Shown here: positions 1 to 10,956 of the stretch, piece by piece
Numbering within the stretch: position 1 is the first letter of the stretch
Layout: each line of letters starts with the position of its first letter
NCBI GenBank assembly: GCA_031287565.1
Contig: JAITSS010000046.1
Span: 124,001-188,000, forward strand
Origin: Desulfobulbaceae bacterium
GTDB taxonomy: Bacteria; Desulfobacterota; Desulfobulbia; Desulfobulbales; Desulfocapsaceae
Direction of reading: 5' to 3'
DNA length: 64,000 nt
Position numbers and translations under genes: made by a program
The notes under the pieces: generated by a model
What the model saw: only the letters and a program-made list of their open reading frames with translations
The model's database searches: none
Told to the model about the DNA's origin: nothing

Positions 1-1
1 G

Positions 2-721
2 GAAGTGCGCCAGACCAGCCACGATTCGCAATTGATTTTGTCGCGCACCAGCAACGAATTTCTTGCCAAGCTTTTCAAAATGGAGGTGCCGGAGATCGCC
101 GAAGGCATCGTCAAGATTATGGGTGTGAGCCGTGACCCCGGTTTTCGGGCGAAGATCGCGGTCAGCTCGACGGAAATGGATGTTGATCCGGTCGGCGCCT
201 GTGTCGGTATGAAGGGGTCGCGGGTGCAGAACGTCGTGCAGGAATTGCAAGGTGAACGCATCGATATTGTCCCCTGGAGTCCCGATCCGGCCAAATATGT
301 TTGTAATGCCATGGCTCCGGCTCAGGTCGCCATTGTCCGGGTCGATGAGGAAAACAAATCGCTTCTGGTGGTGGTGCCGGGCGACCAACTTTCTCTGGCC
401 ATCGGCAAGCAGGGGCAAAATGTTCGGCTGGCTTCGCGGCTCCTTGGCTGGCGCATCGACGTGAAGAGCGAGCAACGCTACGCTAATCTGGAAAACCCCG
501 GTTATCGGTCGATTCTGGCGCTCGACGGTGTGGATGAAGCGCTCGCTGACCAGATTTTCGCAAGCGGCATCGTGTCGGCGGAGGATTTCGCCGGTCGCGA
601 CGTGGAAGAAATCGCCTCGCTGCGTTCGGTTGATCGCGAATTCGCTGAAATGCTTCTCGCCTCGGCCAAGGTCGCGGTGGGAATGGAACAAACGCCGATG
701 CCCGAATCCGGGCCGGCCTGA
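2..721 (+). CDS. nusA: Transcription termination/antitermination protein NusA (5'-truncated by window edge)
   Basis: KH-domain motifs ([50 protein letters not shown]); followed by ylxR and infB. Confidence 0.92.
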   Translation, partial: EVRQTSHDSQLILSRTSNEFLAKLFKMEVPEIAEGIVKIMGVSRDPGFRAKIAVSSTEMDVDPVGACVGMKGSRVQNVVQELQGERIDIVPWSPDPAKYVCNAMAPAQVAIVRVDEENKSLLVVVPGDQLSLAIGKQGQNVRLASRLLGWRIDVKSEQRYANLENPGYRSILALDGVDEALADQIFASGIVSAEDFAGRDVEEIASLRSVDREFAEMLLASAKVAVGMEQTPMPESGPA

Positions 722-729
722 GGAGAATT

Positions 730-1029
730 GTGCGGATACCGCTGATCAGAACCTGTGTGGTGTGCGGCTGTCGGACGGAAAAGCGGCAGCTGTTGCGTTT
801 TACCTGGCGGGACGGCCGGGCGGTGGCCGACGACGGGCGCGTGGCTGATGGCCGTGGCGCTTATGTGTGTCGGCGTGACGAGTGCCTGGAGACGTTTGAC
901 CGGCGGCCCGAACGATGGCCGCGCTGGTTCAAAGCGCGTCGGACGAAAGGCGGAAAAGGTGTGGATGCCGGCATGAATAAAAAGGATGCGGCGGAAAGAA
1001 GAGACGGGAGCGCGGCATGGCAACAGTAA
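730..1029 (+). CDS. ylxR: YlxR-family RNA-binding protein (DUF448)
   Basis: RTCVVCGCRTEKRQLLRF...GRGAYVC motif; located between nusA and infB. Confidence 0.85.
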   Translation: MRIPLIRTCVVCGCRTEKRQLLRFTWRDGRAVADDGRVADGRGAYVCRRDECLETFDRRPERWPRWFKARRTKGGKGVDAGMNKKDAAERRDGSAAWQQ

Positions 1030-3812
1030 GAATATATGATCTGGCCAAAGAAATCGGGGTGGGGAATAAAGAACTGGTTGAAAAGCTGAAAGCCCTTGGT
1101 CATGAGGTCAAAAGCCCCAGCTCGACTGTTCCGGACGATGTGGCGGCCAAAGTGCGAAGCATGACCGGCAAAGTCGAAAAGAAAGGCGTCGCCGCGAAAA
1201 AAGATCAGGCTGTGGCCGACAATGCTGAGGCCCAGACCGCGCGACGGCCTACAGTTATCCTGCGACGGGCGCGCCCGGAACCGGTGGCTGAAGAAACTGT
1301 CGAAGCCGTCGCTCAGTCGGAGCGGGATGTCGTCGAAGCTGAAGCCAAGAACGGGTCAGAAGAAAGAACAGACGATGTCGCCGAGCCGCCCCGTCGCGAC
1401 GCACGTGGCGACTTCGCCCGTGTTATCCGCACGCCGGTCAGCCCGATTCTTACCGAGACACCAGAAGAGCTGCCGGAGGCTCCAACTCAAGAAGAGCAAC
1501 CGCCGGAGGCGCGAGAGGATGTGATGCGGGATGTGGATGCGCCGCCGCCTGCGGATGCGCCGAGCGCCGACGGCGTCGCGCCACCGCCGCGCAAGCCCGC
1601 GCCAAAACGGCCGGATCGTATTTTTGTGCCGCCAACCCAGAAAAAAAATGTCGCGCGTGTGGTTGGCAGCATCATCTTGCCGAGCACGGAAACGGATGCG
1701 GGCGGACGACGCCATGCCGGCGGCAAACCGGCGAATACTCGCGGCGCTGGCTCGGAGCGTCCCGTTGCTGGTGGCGAACGGCCCCCGGCGCGAAGCGGCG
1801 AAGCGGCGGTCGCCACGACGACCACTGAAGAAGCCGGACGCGCCCGTAGCAGCAAAGGCGGTAAGGGAAGGCGCGGTCAGGAGGGCGACGAGATGCAGGA
1901 ACGTCGTTCCGCTGGGAAAGGCGGCCTGAAAAAAAGCGGCCAGGGCGGTAAATTCCACACCTTTAACGACGAATTTCAACACGGCGGCAAACGCGGCAAA
2001 AAACAGAAACGGCGCATCGAGGAAAAACAGCCGATCACCGCCGAGATGAAGGCGTCGAAGCGTAAGGTGCGGGTGTTTGGTTCGATTACCGTTGGTTCGT
2101 TAGCCGCCGAAATGTCGGTCAAAGCCAGTGAAGTCATCGCCAAACTGATGAAACTCGGTGTCATGGCCACGGTGAATCAATCAATTGATCTTGATACCGC
2201 GACACTTATCGCCGCTGATTTTGGTTATGAAATCGAGGAGGGCATCACGGAAGAGCGCGGCATCGAGCTGTTTGAAGAAGCGGAAACCGGCGGCGAACGT
2301 CTGCTCAGACCGCCGGTGGTCACGGTTATGGGCCATGTCGATCATGGTAAAACTTCGATTCTCGACGCCATCCGCAAAACCGATGTCGCCTTGGGCGAGG
2401 CCGGCGGCATTACCCAACATATCGGCGCGTATCATGTGCGTTCCAAATCCGGCGATGTGACCTTCATCGACACGCCTGGCCACGCCGCCTTCACCGAAAT
2501 GCGTTCGCGCGGCGCGCAAATTACCGACTTGGTTATCCTGGTGGTCGCCGCCGACGACGGCGTGAAAGAGCAAACCAAGGAAGCGATCAACCACGCCCAG
2601 GCCGCCGGTGTCGAGATACTCGTCGCTGTCAACAAGATTGATAAGCCGGGTGCCGATGTCGATCGGGTTAAGCGCGAATTGTCCGATTTTGGTTTGGTGC
2701 CTGAGGATTGGGGCGGTAAAACCATCTACTGCGAGACTTCGGCGAAACAGCGCATCGGCATTAACGAGTTGATGGAGGCCATTCAGTTGGTGGCCGAGAT
2801 GAAAGAATTGAAGGCCGATCCGAAAAGAAAGGCCAAGGGCCGGGTCATCGAGGCCAAACTTGATAAGGGGCGTGGCGCGGTGGCCACAGTCATCGTTGAA
2901 GAGGGCACGCTGCGCAACGGCGAATATCTGGTGGTTGGCCAGCACAGCGGCAAAATTCGGGCGATGTTCGACGACAAGGGGCGCAAAATCAAAGCCGCCG
3001 GGCCGTCAATTCCCGTTGAGATTCAGGGCTTGTCTGGCGTTCCTTCGGCAGGCGATGAATTCCTCGTCGTCTCTGACGAAAGAATGGCGAAAAACGTCAG
3101 CCAGGCTCGGTCGATGAAGGCCCGTGAAACTGAGCTGGGCGCGAACAGCAAAATTTCCCTTGATAAGCTCTTCGATAAGATGAATGAAGGCGAGGTGCAG
3201 GAATTGCGCTTGATTATCCGCGCCGATGTCCAGGGCACGCTCGAAGCCTTTGCCAAATCGGCGCAGGAGCTTTCGACCAAAGATATTAAAGTGCGGGTGC
3301 TGCATGAGGGCACCGGTACCATCAGCGATTCCGATATTCTGCTGGCCTCCGCCTCCGACGCCATTGTTTTGGGTTTCAACGTTCGGCCCACGGTCAAAGT
3401 GAAGGAGTTGGCGGGCAAGGAAAATGTCGATGTCCGTTCCTACGATGTCATTTATCATGCTTTGGACGACATCAGAAAAGCGATGCTCGGTATGCTTGAG
3501 CCGACCTTCACCGAGGATGTGATCGGCCTTGCCGAGGTGCGCAATACCTTCAATGTGCCAAAGGTTGGCACGATCGCCGGTTGTTCCGTCCAGGACGGTA
3601 AAATTGTCCGCAACGCCAGGGTGCGGGTGTTGCGTGAAGGCGTTGTGGTGTATACCGGAAAAATCAGCTCTTTGAGACGTTTTAAGGACGACGCCAAAGA
3701 AGTTGTCGCGGGCTATGAATGCGGCATCGGCGTGGAGAACTACAACGACATTAAAGTAGGCGACAACCTCGAAGCCTTCCTGATGCAGGAAGTGGAAGCG
3801 ACATTGGAATAA
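1017..3812 (+). CDS. infB: Translation initiation factor IF-2
   Basis: GTPase motifs [37 protein letters not shown]2_N start. Confidence 0.98.
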   Translation: MATVRIYDLAKEIGVGNKELVEKLKALGHEVKSPSSTVPDDVAAKVRSMTGKVEKKGVAAKKDQAVADNAEAQTARRPTVILRRARPEPVAEETVEAVAQSERDVVEAEAKNGSEERTDDVAEPPRRDARGDFARVIRTPVSPILTETPEELPEAPTQEEQPPEAREDVMRDVDAPPPADAPSADGVAPPPRKPAPKRPDRIFVPPTQKKNVARVVGSIILPSTETDAGGRRHAGGKPANTRGAGSERPVAGGERPPARSGEAAVATTTTEEAGRARSSKGGKGRRGQEGDEMQERRSAGKGGLKKSGQGGKFHTFNDEFQHGGKRGKKQKRRIEEKQPITAEMKASKRKVRVFGSITVGSLAAEMSVKASEVIAKLMKLGVMATVNQSIDLDTATLIAADFGYEIEEGITEERGIELFEEAETGGERLLRPPVVTVMGHVDHGKTSILDAIRKTDVALGEAGGITQHIGAYHVRSKSGDVTFIDTPGHAAFTEMRSRGAQITDLVILVVAADDGVKEQTKEAINHAQAAGVEILVAVNKIDKPGADVDRVKRELSDFGLVPEDWGGKTIYCETSAKQRIGINELMEAIQLVAEMKELKADPKRKAKGRVIEAKLDKGRGAVATVIVEEGTLRNGEYLVVGQHSGKIRAMFDDKGRKIKAAGPSIPVEIQGLSGVPSAGDEFLVVSDERMAKNVSQARSMKARETELGANSKISLDKLFDKMNEGEVQELRLIIRADVQGTLEAFAKSAQELSTKDIKVRVLHEGTGTISDSDILLASASDAIVLGFNVRPTVKVKELAGKENVDVRSYDVIYHALDDIRKAMLGMLEPTFTEDVIGLAEVRNTFNVPKVGTIAGCSVQDGKIVRNARVRVLREGVVVYTGKISSLRRFKDDAKEVVAGYECGIGVENYNDIKVGDNLEAFLMQEVEATLE

Positions 3813-3814
3813 CA

Positions 3815-4228
3815 ATGACTGGCGTTAAACAGACCGCCCAATCCCTCGGTCTGGGGAAAAAGACACGCAAACGTCCGGCGCGAGTAGCCGATGCGGTGAT
3901 GCGCGAATTGGCGCTCCTGCTATTGCAGGACAGCCGCGACCCCTTGTTGCGCGAAGTCTGCATCACCCGCGTCACAGCGACCGACGATTTGCGCTTGGCC
4001 ACGGTGTATTTCACCTGTCTGGCTGGGCCGGACGCCGCATCCACCGTCATAAAGGCCCTGCGCCATGCCGCCGGATATATGCGCGGCCATTTGGCGCATA
4101 CGCTCAATATGCGTTTTACACCCGATTTGCATTTTCGTTATGATTCGACAGCGGTGGAGGCGGAGCGGCTGGAACGAATTTTTCAGGACATTGGTGCGGA
4201 GCGGCAAAGTGATGAAAGCGATTCCTGA
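3815..4228 (+). CDS. rbfA: Ribosome-binding factor A
   Basis: RPARVADAVMRELALLLLQDSRDP..., typical size and synteny after infB. Confidence 0.93.
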   Translation: MTGVKQTAQSLGLGKKTRKRPARVADAVMRELALLLLQDSRDPLLREVCITRVTATDDLRLATVYFTCLAGPDAASTVIKALRHAAGYMRGHLAHTLNMRFTPDLHFRYDSTAVEAERLERIFQDIGAERQSDESDS

Positions 4229-5213
4229 GACAATACTCGAAATTATTCGTCGGGCCGAAGGCATTGTGCTCCTGACACATGTTCATCCCGACGGCGACGC
4301 CCTGGGGTCAACGCTGGGTCTGCGGGACATCCTGGAAGGCTTCGGGAAAAGAACGCTGATTTTTCTCGAAGAGCCGGTTTCTTATCTGTACACCTTTATG
4401 CCAGGAAGCGACCGGATTTGCGCCGATATTGGCGAGGTGAAAAGATTCGCCGCCGCTTGCCCCGTCGGCTCTCTGCTCTTGGTTTCTCTTGATGCCGGTG
4501 ATCGGAATCGGCTTGGTAAATATCAGGAAGAACTGACCGCGCTGGCCCCGCTTCTGGTCATCGATCACCATCTGTCCTTCGACGATTTTGGCGATTATCG
4601 TTTGATTGAGGTCGGCATTTCCTCGACCGGCGAAATGGTCTATGAGCTGGCGCTGGCCCTGCGGGCGCAAGTCAGCCTGCCCGCCGCGAAGAGTCTTTAC
4701 GCGGCGATTTCCAGCGATACCGGTTCCTTCCGCTATGACTCGACAAAACCGCGCACCATGCGTATTGCCGCCGATCTGTTGGAGTTGGGCGTGCAGCCCG
4801 ACGAAATCGGTTCGGCCCTGTACGATAATGCCAGTCTGCCTCGCCTGCATCTTCTAAAAGAGGTGCTGGATACACTGCAACTCCATGCTGACGGACGGGT
4901 GGCGGTGGTGCATCTGGAAGATGGTATGCTTGACCGCGCCTGCGCCGAAATGGATGACGCGGAGGGATTTGTTGAATACCCGCGCTCTTTGCGCACAGTC
5001 GAAGTGGCGATCTTTTTTCGCGAGCACAAAGACGGTCAGATCAGCGTCAGCCTGCGTTCAAAAGGCGATTTTGATGTGTCGGAAGTGGCGCGCATGTTTG
5101 GTGGCGGCGGACATAAAAAAGCCGCTGGTTGCCGTTTCCATGCCGAGCGCCTGGCCGATGTGCATAGCCGCGTTCTGGAGGCGGTCAAGGTCCGCATGAC
5201 CGATGTGGATTGA
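4212..5213 (+). CDS. nrnA: Bifunctional oligoribonuclease/PAP phosphatase NrnA (DHH/DHHA1)
   Basis: THVHPDGDALGS, DHH-like IDHHLSFDDFGD, C-terminal GGGGHKKAAGC. Confidence 0.92.
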   Translation: MKAIPETILEIIRRAEGIVLLTHVHPDGDALGSTLGLRDILEGFGKRTLIFLEEPVSYLYTFMPGSDRICADIGEVKRFAAACPVGSLLLVSLDAGDRNRLGKYQEELTALAPLLVIDHHLSFDDFGDYRLIEVGISSTGEMVYELALALRAQVSLPAAKSLYAAISSDTGSFRYDSTKPRTMRIAADLLELGVQPDEIGSALYDNASLPRLHLLKEVLDTLQLHADGRVAVVHLEDGMLDRACAEMDDAEGFVEYPRSLRTVEVAIFFREHKDGQISVSLRSKGDFDVSEVARMFGGGGHKKAAGCRFHAERLADVHSRVLEAVKVRMTDVD

Positions 5214-5986
5214 CCGCGCCCGATTGCCCGTCGGGCGGTGTGTTCCTGCTTGATAAACCCTGCGGCCCGACCTCGTTTTACCTGGTGCGACAGGTGCGGC
5301 GGCTCCTGGCGATAAAAAAAGTCGGGCACGCCGGGACCCTTGACCCCTTCGCTTCCGGCTTATTGATTGTCTGCGCCGGGCGCGCCGCCACCCGTATCAT
5401 CGACGCCTTCATGCTTGGTGAAAAAGAATACCTGGCCACGCTTTGCCTGGGCGTTCGCACCGCTACCGGCGACCCGGAAGGGGCAATCATTGAACGGCGG
5501 ACGGTGGCGGAATTTGATCATCAGCGGCTTGAAACGGTGTTCGACGCCTTCCGTGGCGAATACCAGCAAACGCCGCCGATTTATTCGGCGCTGAAGCATC
5601 AGGGAAAACCGCTCTATGCCTACGCCCGCAAAGGAATCGCCATTCAGAAACCGCCGCGCCTGGTTCGTATCTCGTTGCTGGCCCGCGAATCACTGGCATT
5701 TGCGCTGGACGGTTCCGCTTCTCTGACCATCCGGGTGCGTTGCGGCAAAGGCACGTATATTCGGAAACTGGCCGAAGATATTGGCGATCTGTTAGGCTGC
5801 GGCGCTTATCTGACCGCGCTGCGTCGCACGATGATTGGCTCCTTTCGGGTTGAGCAGGCCGTGGCCGCCGATGCTCTCACGGGCGACGACGGCTTGGGTT
5901 CTCTCGAAAAGGCGCGACTTGGCGAGGAAGAGCTTGCCGTCGTCTTGCCAGAACGTTGCGGCCCCGTTACAGTGGCGGGCGTTTGA
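5210..5986 (+). CDS. truB: tRNA pseudouridine(55) synthase TruB
   Basis: [29 protein letters not shown] motifs. Confidence 0.95.
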   Translation: MTAPDCPSGGVFLLDKPCGPTSFYLVRQVRRLLAIKKVGHAGTLDPFASGLLIVCAGRAATRIIDAFMLGEKEYLATLCLGVRTATGDPEGAIIERRTVAEFDHQRLETVFDAFRGEYQQTPPIYSALKHQGKPLYAYARKGIAIQKPPRLVRISLLARESLAFALDGSASLTIRVRCGKGTYIRKLAEDIGDLLGCGAYLTALRRTMIGSFRVEQAVAADALTGDDGLGSLEKARLGEEELAVVLPERCGPVTVAGV

Positions 5987-6099
5987 GTTTTGTTGTCGCG
6001 CTGTGCTCCACGCGGTTGACGCCAGCCGGGGAGATGGCGCATTGGTCGATAAATCGGGTTCAAGCCCGCACGGGAAACACATGTTTCAGGAGGCGTATT

Positions 6100-6369
6100 G
6101 TGGCGCAGACAGTGGTAAAGAAAAATGAAATCATCGAGAAGTTCAAAACCCATCCCACAGACACCGGTTCGACGTCGGTGCAGATTGCCCTTCTGACTGA
6201 TCGGATTCAGTATCTGACCGAGCATTTCAAGGTGCACACCAAAGATCATCATTCCCGGCGCGGTCTGTTGAAGCTGGTTGGTCAGAGGCGGCGCTTGCTG
6301 GATTATCTGCGCAAGAACAATCTCATCGCCTACCGGGACCTGATTCAAGAACTGGGAATTCGTAAATAA
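6100..6369 (+). CDS. rpsO: 30S ribosomal protein S15 (GTG start)
   Basis: [52 protein letters not shown] upstream. Confidence 0.96.
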   Translation: MAQTVVKKNEIIEKFKTHPTDTGSTSVQIALLTDRIQYLTEHFKVHTKDHHSRRGLLKLVGQRRRLLDYLRKNNLIAYRDLIQELGIRK

Positions 6370-6414
6370 GCGCCATGCCGCTGACTTTTCGTTATTTTGT
6401 AGGATGATTTGCGC

Positions 6415-6453
6415 AGGCTGTCATCGCGTTCAGCGGCGACAGCCTGTTTTTTT
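6415..6453 (+). terminator. Hairpin followed by T-tract between rpsO and pnp
   Basis: AGGCTGTC...GACAGCCT followed by GTTTTTTT. Confidence 0.75.
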
Positions 6454-6507
6454 GCAGGAATCAACGATGCGTCGCGAAAGCATGGCGGCGCACAATTCGG
6501 AGAATCT

Positions 6508-8583
6508 ATGTTTACACAAGTTGAAGCTGAAATCGACGGCAAGAAAATCTCGATTGAAACCGGCAAGATCGCCAAACAGGCGTCCGGTTCGGTGGTCGTG
6601 CGCTGCGGCGGAACCGTGATTTTGGTGACAGCGGTCGCTGACGCCCATCCTCGCGAAGGGATTGATTTTTTCCCGTTGACCATCGAATATCAGGAAAAAC
6701 TGGCCTCGGTCGGACGCATTCCCGGCAACTATTTCCGCCGCGAGATTGGCCGCCCCAGCGACCACGAGGTCTTGACCTGCCGGATCATCGACCGACCGTT
6801 GCGGCCGTTATTCCCGGAAGGCTACCGCGCCGAAACCCAGGTCATCGCCACCGTGCTGTCGGCGGATCAGCTTCATCAGCCGGATGTGCTGGCGATCTGT
6901 GGCGCGTCGTGCGCCCTTTCTTTATCTGACATCCCGTTTTCTGGGCCGGTGGCTGGTGGCCGCGTCGGTCTTATCGACGGTAAATATGTGTTGAATCCTG
7001 ACCGGATTGAGATGAAAAAATCGGCGATGGATTTGATCGTCGCCTGCACGCGAAACGCTGTGGTCATGGTCGAGGGCCGCGCCGACGAGCTGACCGAAAC
7101 CGAGGTCTTAAACGGTATTTTCTACGCCTTTGAAAACCTGCAACCGCTGATCCGCCTTCAGGAGGATTTGCGGGCTTCGCAGGGAAAAACGAAGCGAGAA
7201 GTCATAGCGCCGTCGGTGGATGCGGCTCTGCGGGCCAAGGTGCGCGAGTTGGCTGAAGCCGGGCTGAAGGAGGTCATTTCCACCCACGACAAGATGGAGC
7301 GCTACGCCCGATCGGCCAAGGCGCAGGAAAGTGTTGTCGCCGCTCTTGATCCGGAGGGACAGCGCAAAGGTGAGATCAGCCATTTTTTTTCCGAATATAA
7401 AAAAGAGATGATGCGGACGATGATCGCCGAAGAGGGCCAGCGCATTGATGGCCGCTCGTTCACCGATGTTCGTCCGATTTCTTGTGAAGTTCAATACTTG
7501 CCGATGACGCACGGCTCGGCGCTCTTCACCCGCGGCGAAACCCAGGCTCTGGTCACGGCGACCCTGGGCAGCGAGCGCGATCAGCAGCGCGTCGAGACCT
7601 TGTACGGCGAAGAAAACCACCGCTTCATGCTGCACTATAATTTCCCGCCCTATTGCGTCGGCGAGACGCGCCCCCTGCGCGGGCCGTCGCGGCGCGACAT
7701 CGGCCACGGCAATCTGGCCATGCGCGGCTTGTCGGCGGTTTTACCGGCGGAGGCTGATTTTCCCTATTCGATTCGCATTGTTTCGGAAATTCTTGAATCG
7801 AATGGCTCCTCATCCATGGCCACGGTGTGCGGTGGCAGCATGGCTTTGATGGACGCCGGCGTGCCGATTAAAAATCCGGTGTCCGGCATTGCCATGGGCT
7901 TGATCAAAGAGGGTGACAAGGTGGTGATCCTATCGGATATTTTGGGTGACGAAGACCATTTGGGCGACATGGACTTCAAAGTGGTCGGCACCTGCGACGG
8001 CGTGACCTCGTTGCAAATGGATATTAAAATCGACGGTGTTGACCGGGAAATCATGGGTCGCGCCTTAGAACAAGCCAAAGCCGGTCGAATGCATATCCTC
8101 GGCGAAATGGCGAAAGGAATCGGCCATTCGCGGGAGGAAATCTCGGAAAATGCGCCGAAATACTTTGTCCACAAGATCAGTCCCGATAAAATCCGCGACC
8201 TGATCGGCCCTGGCGGCAAGATCATCAAAGAGTTGTCAGCGGAATACGACGCGAAAATTGAGGTTGATGATTCCGGCTTGGTCAAAATGTTTGCCCTAAA
8301 CGGCGCTTTGGCCGAGGCGCTGGTCAACCGCGTCAAAGAAATTACCGCTGAAGTCGAGATTGGCGGCGTTTATACCGGCGTGGTGAAAACGATCAAGGAT
8401 TTTGGGGCCTTCGTTGAAATTCTTCCCGGCACCGACGGCTTGGTGCATATCTCTGAACTTGACATCAAACGGGTTGGCAAGGTCAGCGACATTGTCCAGG
8501 AAGGCGATAGCATCGAAGTCAAGGTACTAGATGTCGATAACCGTGGTCGCATCCGTCTCAGCCGCAAGGCGTTGATGGAGTAA
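6508..8583 (+). CDS. pnp: Polyribonucleotide nucleotidyltransferase
   Basis: RNase PH domains, KH ([10 protein letters not shown]), S1 ([30 protein letters not shown]). Confidence 0.97.
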   Translation: MFTQVEAEIDGKKISIETGKIAKQASGSVVVRCGGTVILVTAVADAHPREGIDFFPLTIEYQEKLASVGRIPGNYFRREIGRPSDHEVLTCRIIDRPLRPLFPEGYRAETQVIATVLSADQLHQPDVLAICGASCALSLSDIPFSGPVAGGRVGLIDGKYVLNPDRIEMKKSAMDLIVACTRNAVVMVEGRADELTETEVLNGIFYAFENLQPLIRLQEDLRASQGKTKREVIAPSVDAALRAKVRELAEAGLKEVISTHDKMERYARSAKAQESVVAALDPEGQRKGEISHFFSEYKKEMMRTMIAEEGQRIDGRSFTDVRPISCEVQYLPMTHGSALFTRGETQALVTATLGSERDQQRVETLYGEENHRFMLHYNFPPYCVGETRPLRGPSRRDIGHGNLAMRGLSAVLPAEADFPYSIRIVSEILESNGSSSMATVCGGSMALMDAGVPIKNPVSGIAMGLIKEGDKVVILSDILGDEDHLGDMDFKVVGTCDGVTSLQMDIKIDGVDREIMGRALEQAKAGRMHILGEMAKGIGHSREEISENAPKYFVHKISPDKIRDLIGPGGKIIKELSAEYDAKIEVDDSGLVKMFALNGALAEALVNRVKEITAEVEIGGVYTGVVKTIKDFGAFVEILPGTDGLVHISELDIKRVGKVSDIVQEGDSIEVKVLDVDNRGRIRLSRKALME

Positions 8584-8629
8584 GTTCCTGTTTCACAACC
8601 TGACAATATTTTTACGATTTGCCAGCAAT

Positions 8630-8673
8630 GCCCGCTTGTCCCCCTTGTCGCGGGATGGGCGGGCTGTTTTTTT
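8630..8673 (+). terminator. Putative terminator after pnp
   Basis: GCCCGC...GCGGGC followed by TGTTTTTTT. Confidence 0.6.
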
Positions 8674-8687
8674 ATTTGGAGAGGATT

Positions 8688-9134
8688 ATGCGACCGCTCA
8701 TCGTTCGTTTTCGCTGGCTGCGCGACGAGCCGCCATTGCCACCGCCTTCCTACCAAACGGCGGGCGCTTCTGGCATGGATCTGGCCTCGGCGGTGGATGC
8801 GCTGATTCGGCCGGGAGAAATCAGAATATTGTCTAGTGGTTACGCGGTCGCCATCCCGGAAGGCTATGAAATTCAGGCGCGACCGCGCAGTGGCTTGGCC
8901 TGTCGCCATGGCCTCACCCTCATCAACAGTCCCGGCACCATCGACAGCGATTATCGCGGCGAAATCATGGTCGCTTTGATCAATTTGGGGCCAAAATCCT
9001 ACACGGTCGCCCGTGGCGAGCGGGTTTGCCAATTGGTGGTCGCGCCGGTGACGCGGGCGGTCGTCCAGGTGGTTTCGGTTTTGGATGAAACGGCGCGCGG
9101 CGACGGCGGTTTCGGCCACACCGGGAAATTCTGA
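8688..9134 (+). CDS. dut: dUTP diphosphatase
   Basis: GASGMDLAS, RPRSGLACRHGLTLINSPGTIDSDYRGEI, RGDGGFGHTGKF. Confidence 0.95.
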   Translation: MRPLIVRFRWLRDEPPLPPPSYQTAGASGMDLASAVDALIRPGEIRILSSGYAVAIPEGYEIQARPRSGLACRHGLTLINSPGTIDSDYRGEIMVALINLGPKSYTVARGERVCQLVVAPVTRAVVQVVSVLDETARGDGGFGHTGKF

Positions 9135-9919
9135 TGCGTTTTTCGCTTTTGGGCAGCGGCAGCAAAGGCAACTGCCTGTATGTCGAAAACGACGAGACAG
9201 CCGTCCTCATCGACGCAGGTTTTACCGGTAAGGAAATCACCAGACGCCTGGCGCTTATCGGGCGCGACCCCGCGCGGCTTACCGCCATCTTCATCACCCA
9301 CGAACACAATGACCATATCGCCGGGGCCGGGGTGCTGTCGCGGCGCTTGTCGATTCCGGTCTACGCCAACCGTGGCACGGCATTGGGCGGAGAGTCTCAC
9401 ATGGGCGCTCTATTTTCCTGGCAGGAGTTCTCTGGCGGTGATCGGATCGAGCTGGACGGTTTGGAGCTGCATTCGTTCGCCCTTTCCCACGATACCAGCG
9501 ATCCGGTGGGATTTGTCGTTGGTGACGGCATTTGTCGGCTCGCCTGCTGCACCGATACTGGCTACGCCACCAACCTCATTCGCGCTCGCTTGTCAGGTTG
9601 TCAGGCGCTGGCGCTTGAATTCAATCATGATCCACAGATGCTGAAAGACGGCCCGTATCCGCTGGAACTTCAGCAGCGGATACGTTCTCGCCTCGGCCAT
9701 TTAGCCAATATCCAGGCCGGAGAACTGCTGCGCGAGCTTGTTCATGACGACCTGCGTCATGTGGTGTTGGCGCATCTCAGCGAAACCAACAATAAACCGG
9801 AGCTGGCGCTTCAGGCGGCGCGGGCGGTTTTGGGCGATGACTGGCCGGGCGGCTTGCTGGTCGCTCGCCAAGACCAGCCGACGCCGCTGATTGAATTGGA
9901 TCACTGCCGCGCCCCGTGA
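9134..9919 (+). CDS. MBL-fold metallohydrolase (YycJ/WalJ-like)
   Basis: LGSGSKGNCLYVE, THEHNDHIAG, CCTDTGYAT, LALEFNHD. Confidence 0.85.
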   Translation: MRFSLLGSGSKGNCLYVENDETAVLIDAGFTGKEITRRLALIGRDPARLTAIFITHEHNDHIAGAGVLSRRLSIPVYANRGTALGGESHMGALFSWQEFSGGDRIELDGLELHSFALSHDTSDPVGFVVGDGICRLACCTDTGYATNLIRARLSGCQALALEFNHDPQMLKDGPYPLELQQRIRSRLGHLANIQAGELLRELVHDDLRHVVLAHLSETNNKPELALQAARAVLGDDWPGGLLVARQDQPTPLIELDHCRAP

Positions 9920-9987
9920 GGCCTGGCCGAAGCCGATACAATCGCGTCACTATGATCACTGGGCAACAACAGGCGGCGGAGGAATCC

Positions 9988-10353
9988 ATGACCAACGGCA
10001 CAATCATCGACTGGGCGTATTTGCGCTCCGGCTGAGTCTCATCGCGAAAGGCCGGGGCGGTCTTTGCGGCAAAAACGATGCGCTTGGCGCGGGAACGCGA
10101 TGCCCGCAAATCGCCGATCAGCGGCGAAGAACTCCGAGCGCTCATCGACAAAGAAAATGTCAGGTTGGTGTTGGTGGCCAGCGGCCAAAAGGTCATCGAA
10201 CTGCGGCCGGATGCGACCTGGCGCGACAGAACGCCGCCGCAACTGCTGGGGCGCGTCGGCACATTGCGAGCGCCAACAGTGTTGATCGGCGACACTCTGT
10301 ATGTTGGGTTTAACGAAGAGTTGTATCGACGTCTGGCCGCCGAAACAGCGTGA
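9988..10353 (+). CDS. ArsC-family (seleno)protein; in-frame TGA at 10033-10035 read as selenocysteine
   Basis: ATG at 9988 with GGAGG RBS; single frame MTNGTIIDWAYLRSG-U-VSSRKAGAVFAAKTMRLARERDARKSPISGEELRALIDKENVRLVLVASGQKVIELRPDATWRDRTPPQLLGRVGTLRAPTVLIGDTLYVGFNEELYRRLAAETA; UGA sits at the CxxS/CxxC-like active-site position. Confidence 0.8.
10043..10068 (+). promoter_or_regulatory. Candidate bacterial SECIS hairpin
   Basis: CGC(G)AAAGGCC-GGGGC-GGTCTTTGCG: 10 bp stem with one bulge and a G-containing apical loop starting 19 nt after the UGA. Confidence 0.65.
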
Positions 10354-10367
10354 CGAAAAGCGGGCAT

Positions 10368-10407
10368 AAAAAAAGCGCCTCCCTCGGATTGCAGGAGACG
10401 CTTTTTT
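10368..10407. terminator. Bidirectional terminator between ArsC-like gene and rubredoxin
   Basis: AAAAAAAGCGCCTCC ... GGAGACGCTTTTTT. Confidence 0.75.
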
Positions 10408-10432
10408 ATGCTTTTACGCTGAGCGGCTGGAA

Positions 10433-10588
10433 TCAGGCTTTCGAAAAGGCATCTTTGCTGGCGCCGCAAATCGGGCAACACCAATCATCGGGCAATTCCT
10501 CGAAAGGAGTTCCGGGTTTAATCCCATGGTCGGGATCACCTTCCGCCGGGTCGTAAATATAGCCGCACGGGCATTCCCATTTCTGCAT
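10433..10588 (-). CDS. Rubredoxin
   Basis: [51 protein letters not shown]. Confidence 0.95.
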   Translation of the reverse strand: MQKWECPCGYIYDPAEGDPDHGIKPGTPFEELPDDWCCPICGASKDAFSKA

Positions 10589-10730
10589 TCTCCGCCTCCA
10601 TCTGATTTGAGAATTATTCTTAACAACGGACACTGAAGCATATAACTACCGCCGCCTCAATGTCAAGCCGGGCTGGAGGGCGACGGCTCCGGATGTCGCG
10701 ATAGATTTCAGGCGTCAGATGACACGCCTT

Positions 10731-10955
10731 TCAGCCCAGCCATTTGTATGATTCCAGCATAGCCGGGTCGCATTTGCAACAGCCCTTGCAAGCGCCGCCG
10801 GACGCGCCGATCAGCTTTTCCACCTTGCCTTTGCCAATCCACAGGTCGAGCAGTGGGCGCGCCGTCTCTGGCTCAGTCGCGAAATGCAGGGCGATGTCGG
10901 ACAACGGCGCGGTTCCCCGTTCCTGAAGGTATTTTTTCAGGCTGATCAAATCCAT
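10731..10955 (-). CDS. FeoC-like transcriptional regulator
   Basis: MDLISLKKYLQERGTAPLSDIALHFATEPETARPLLDLWIGKGKVEKL...CKGCCKC; adjacent to feoB. Confidence 0.85.
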   Translation of the reverse strand: MDLISLKKYLQERGTAPLSDIALHFATEPETARPLLDLWIGKGKVEKLIGASGGACKGCCKCDPAMLESYKWLG

Positions 10956-10956
10956 T

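Noticed and set aside
1356-1982. Long antisense ORFs opposite infB, feoB, glgP, autotransporter and others
   Set aside because: GC-rich codon bias creates open antisense frames; no conserved motifs or RBS, and the sense-strand gene is certain.
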